Below are positions 61,836 to 64,000 of a DNA stretch of 64,000 nucleotides, piece by piece; position 1 is the stretch's first letter; each line of letters starts with the position of its first letter. Under the pieces are notes generated by a model. It was not told the DNA's origin. It was given only the letters and a program-made list of their open reading frames with translations, and did no database searches. Both the position numbers and the translations under genes were made by a program. Source of the DNA: Nissolia schottii (taxonomy: Eukaryota > Streptophyta > Magnoliopsida > Fabales > Fabaceae); NCBI GenBank assembly GCA_003254905.1, contig QANU01111780.1, positions 578,891 to 642,890 of the forward strand, in the 5' to 3' direction.

Positions 61836-62410
61836 TATAACAGTCTTTTTAACCATTAAAAGGAAAAATAATATATTAAAAGATTTTATTAGAGAATATA
61901 ATTATCTTTATATGTGCCATATAAAGGCTTTGGAGAGCACTTTTGGTCATGGACGGATAGAAGGGGGTTTACAGGGTTTGGCCACCCACAAAATTCATAA
62001 ATGTTTTATATATATAGTACTTTATGTGTACTAATAACATGAAAATTGTGATAGTTTAATAGTAAATTTCATATGTAATATAAACTATTAACTTCTTGAT
62101 CCTTCTTTCTACTCCCAATAGGCAATAACTTCAATTTTTCTTTTTTTACTCGTTTAAAATTTAATTAACTAAAAAATTCATCACACCCTATAGACTTTCT
62201 TATAAGTTTTACTCTTTAATCTTTTCTCCCTTTGCACTCAATTATAAAAAGTTTAATGACAAATTCAACTACAATAAATTACAAAGTGTTTATCTCTATT
62301 TGCACTCATGTAGAAAATATAGAAAATTATGTTTCAATTATTTATTTGAATTAGTATAACCATTTTATCCCACTAACTTCACTAAGCATCACACAAGCTT
62401 AACATTATCA
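61836..62410. other. Intergenic, AT-rich
   Basis: Nothing recognisable; the frame at 61816-62034 begins in the hAT end and is not supported. Confidence 0.5.
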
Positions 62411-62818
62411 AATTGACATTATGTCAATCTCTGAGTTATATGTACCAATTGTTTATAAGAATAATTTGCAATATTTTTTAGTTTTTTTGTTTTATTTATT
62501 TGACATTGACTCTTTTTATTTCAAATGTTACTATTAATAAATATTTTTCAAGTATGAATAATGTAAAAAAGTAAAATCATAAATAAAAAGAAAATGTTTT
62601 GTAAGAATAATTTGACGTTATGTCAATTTCAGAGTTATATGTACCAATTGTTTATAAGAATAATTTGTAATATTTTTTTAATTTTTTGTTTTATTTATTT
62701 GATATTGATTCTTTTCATTTTAAAAGTTACTATTAATAAATATTTTCAAGTATACATATTTTTTAAGTATGAATAATGAAAAAAGTAAAATCATAAATAA
62801 AATGAAAATATTTTGTTT
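62411..62818. repeat. Tandem duplication of about 200 bp
   Basis: Copy 1 (about 62411-62609) and copy 2 (about 62610-62818) share TTATGTCAAT, GAGTTATATGTACCAATTG, TTTATAAGAATAATTTG and AAGTAAAATCATAAATAAAA in the same order. Copy 2 carries a small internal duplication of TTTTCAAGTAT-type sequence. Confidence 0.8.
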
Positions 62819-62958
62819 TTGTTATAGTCTTTTAACTTATAAAATAAGAGGATTATTAAAAAAAAATTGGCAACGAAAATTTTTATACTCACTAATTTTA
62901 TAATTTAGAAAGAATTTCTTTCTATATATATAATTATTTAATAATATATTATAATATT

Positions 62959-63317
62959 AAGTTAAAAATATTTTTAATCTCTGTAAAATTAAAAATTTTG
63001 TGTTTGGTCTAGAAAATTTATACTTAGGTGAAAAAAAAATTAGTAGGTTTTAGTCTTTGCCGTTAGAAGGAGATATTAAGTGTTAACGTAAATGTTAAAT
63101 ATAATACGTGAAATCGTTAAATGTGTCACGTGACACGTCACGTGTGGTGTGGTACACCATATGGTACATTTAACGGTCACGTCACACTTAACATCTCCTT
63201 TTAACGATTGGACTAAAACTTACCAAAAAACCTTTTAGGAACTAGTTTCTAATCAAAAAAATTTTAGAGACCAAACACAATTTTTAATTTTATAGTGATT
63301 AAAAACATATTTAATCC
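62959..63317. mobile_element. MULE-type MITE, family copy D, perfect 9-bp target duplication
   Basis: The left end is decayed (AAGTTAAAAATATTTTTAAT) and the right end reads AAAAACATATTTAATCC. The core matches copies A-C (TTTTGTGTTTGGTCT, GTCACGTGACACGTCACGTG). Flanking 9-mers are identical: TATAATATT at 62950-62958 and 63318-63326. Confidence 0.87.
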
Positions 63318-63959
63318 TATAATATTTATTTGATGATATTATATAAATTTGGACCCCTTTTATACATTTTCTAGATATATCCCTACTTTTGGTCACATTT
63401 ATATCTTTACAAACATACCCTTGTCTAAATTATTTCCCGCTCTCTCATCTTTTGTTGTCCAAACTGTCTTTTGGTTTCCCCACTATTTACCTTTTGTACG
63501 GATTTGCACAGCTGCTATTCCATGATATTAACCGGTTAATTAGATCATGTTCAAAACGGTTAACCATTTGGAAACTAAAAATCAAAATTTTTAACATTTT
63601 TTTTTGACAATTTCATCTTATATTCCAATATTTATTAGCGGTATTTAAGAAAGGAGAAGAAGTCCCAATGTACAAGGACATCCGAAAGTAGGGATGACCT
63701 AGAAAATTTACAGAAAGAGGCTGAGTATATATAATAAAAATTGTTTTTTAAGTCATATAATTACTTAATAATATAATTATTTTTTGTCAAAAATGAAAAA
63801 AAAATGTTTGTGAAAAGGAATTGATGTTGGTTGACTTAAACATGATGAGGTTGTGACATACAAATTCAAACTAAAGCCAAGAGAAAGTAACAACTAATAA
63901 CTGTTTATCACACTTTTACTATTAGGTTATAGATATTTTGATATATATGATATGCATAG

Positions 63960-63963
<4 letters not shown>
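63318..63963. other. Intergenic, AT-rich
   Basis: No gene recognised; the frame at 63389-63607 lacks any known domain. Confidence 0.5.

Positions 63964-64000
<37 letters not shown>
63964..64000. repeat. (AT)n microsatellite running off the window end
   Basis: At least eighteen AT units to the last base. Confidence 0.9.

Noticed and set aside
1-64000. A novel multi-gene system
   Set aside because: All confident genes belong to known, unrelated plant families; neighbours reflect conserved gene order, and I saw no cluster of uncharacterised genes.

Overview
This is a window of plant nuclear DNA, most likely from a legume (Fabaceae). The evidence is multi-exon genes with AT-rich GT-AG introns, two cytosolic-type nuclear tRNA genes, tRNA-derived SINEs, MULE- and hAT-type non-autonomous transposons, and (AT)n and (GA)n microsatellites. 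The species cannot be fixed from sequence alone; a phaseoloid legume such as soybean is my guess. Assembly ambiguity appears as a 58-N gap (45961-46018) and single Ns at 27558 and 58510.

Left block (1-22 kb). A NETWORKED-3-type actin-binding protein gene enters from the left edge (+). It is followed by an AGP26-like arabinogalactan protein (-), tRNA-Leu(AAG) (+), a complete 21-exon chloroplast Deg2-type serine protease (-, 7858-17089), and a disabled 3' part of a dehydroquinate dehydratase/shikimate dehydrogenase gene (+, 20716-22177). As far as I recall, NET3C, AGP26 and DEG2 are consecutive in Arabidopsis (At2g47920-47940), and AGP27 sits beside the shikimate dehydrogenase gene (At3g06350/06360). 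The window therefore looks like an old conserved block.

Middle (22-31 kb) is almost gene-free. It holds inverted-repeat transposons, a duplicated segment, tRNA-Asp(GTC) (-) and a decayed tRNA-Pro (-).

Right block (31-55 kb). It contains the spliceosomal U1C protein (-), a mitochondrial carrier (+), a single-exon very acidic protein of unknown function (+) and a CRIB-RhoGAP/RopGAP (-). From memory the U1C, carrier and RopGAP genes correspond to At4g03120, At4g03115 and At4g03100, a second conserved block. The last 8 kb (56-64 kb) is transposon-derived, including an intact-ended 1.34-kb hAT-type element with an 8-bp target duplication.

Exon coordinates were built by hand from splice signals and reading-frame continuity, and every listed coding sequence closes in frame. 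The genes are housekeeping or development genes that neighbour each other by ancestry; nothing suggests a shared pathway. I found no previously undescribed multi-gene system. The most notable observations are three GC-AG introns in the DEG2 gene, the shikimate pseudogene as a trace of genome-duplication fractionation, an 11-copy 31-residue coiled-coil repeat in NET3, and several mobile elements with clean target-site duplications.
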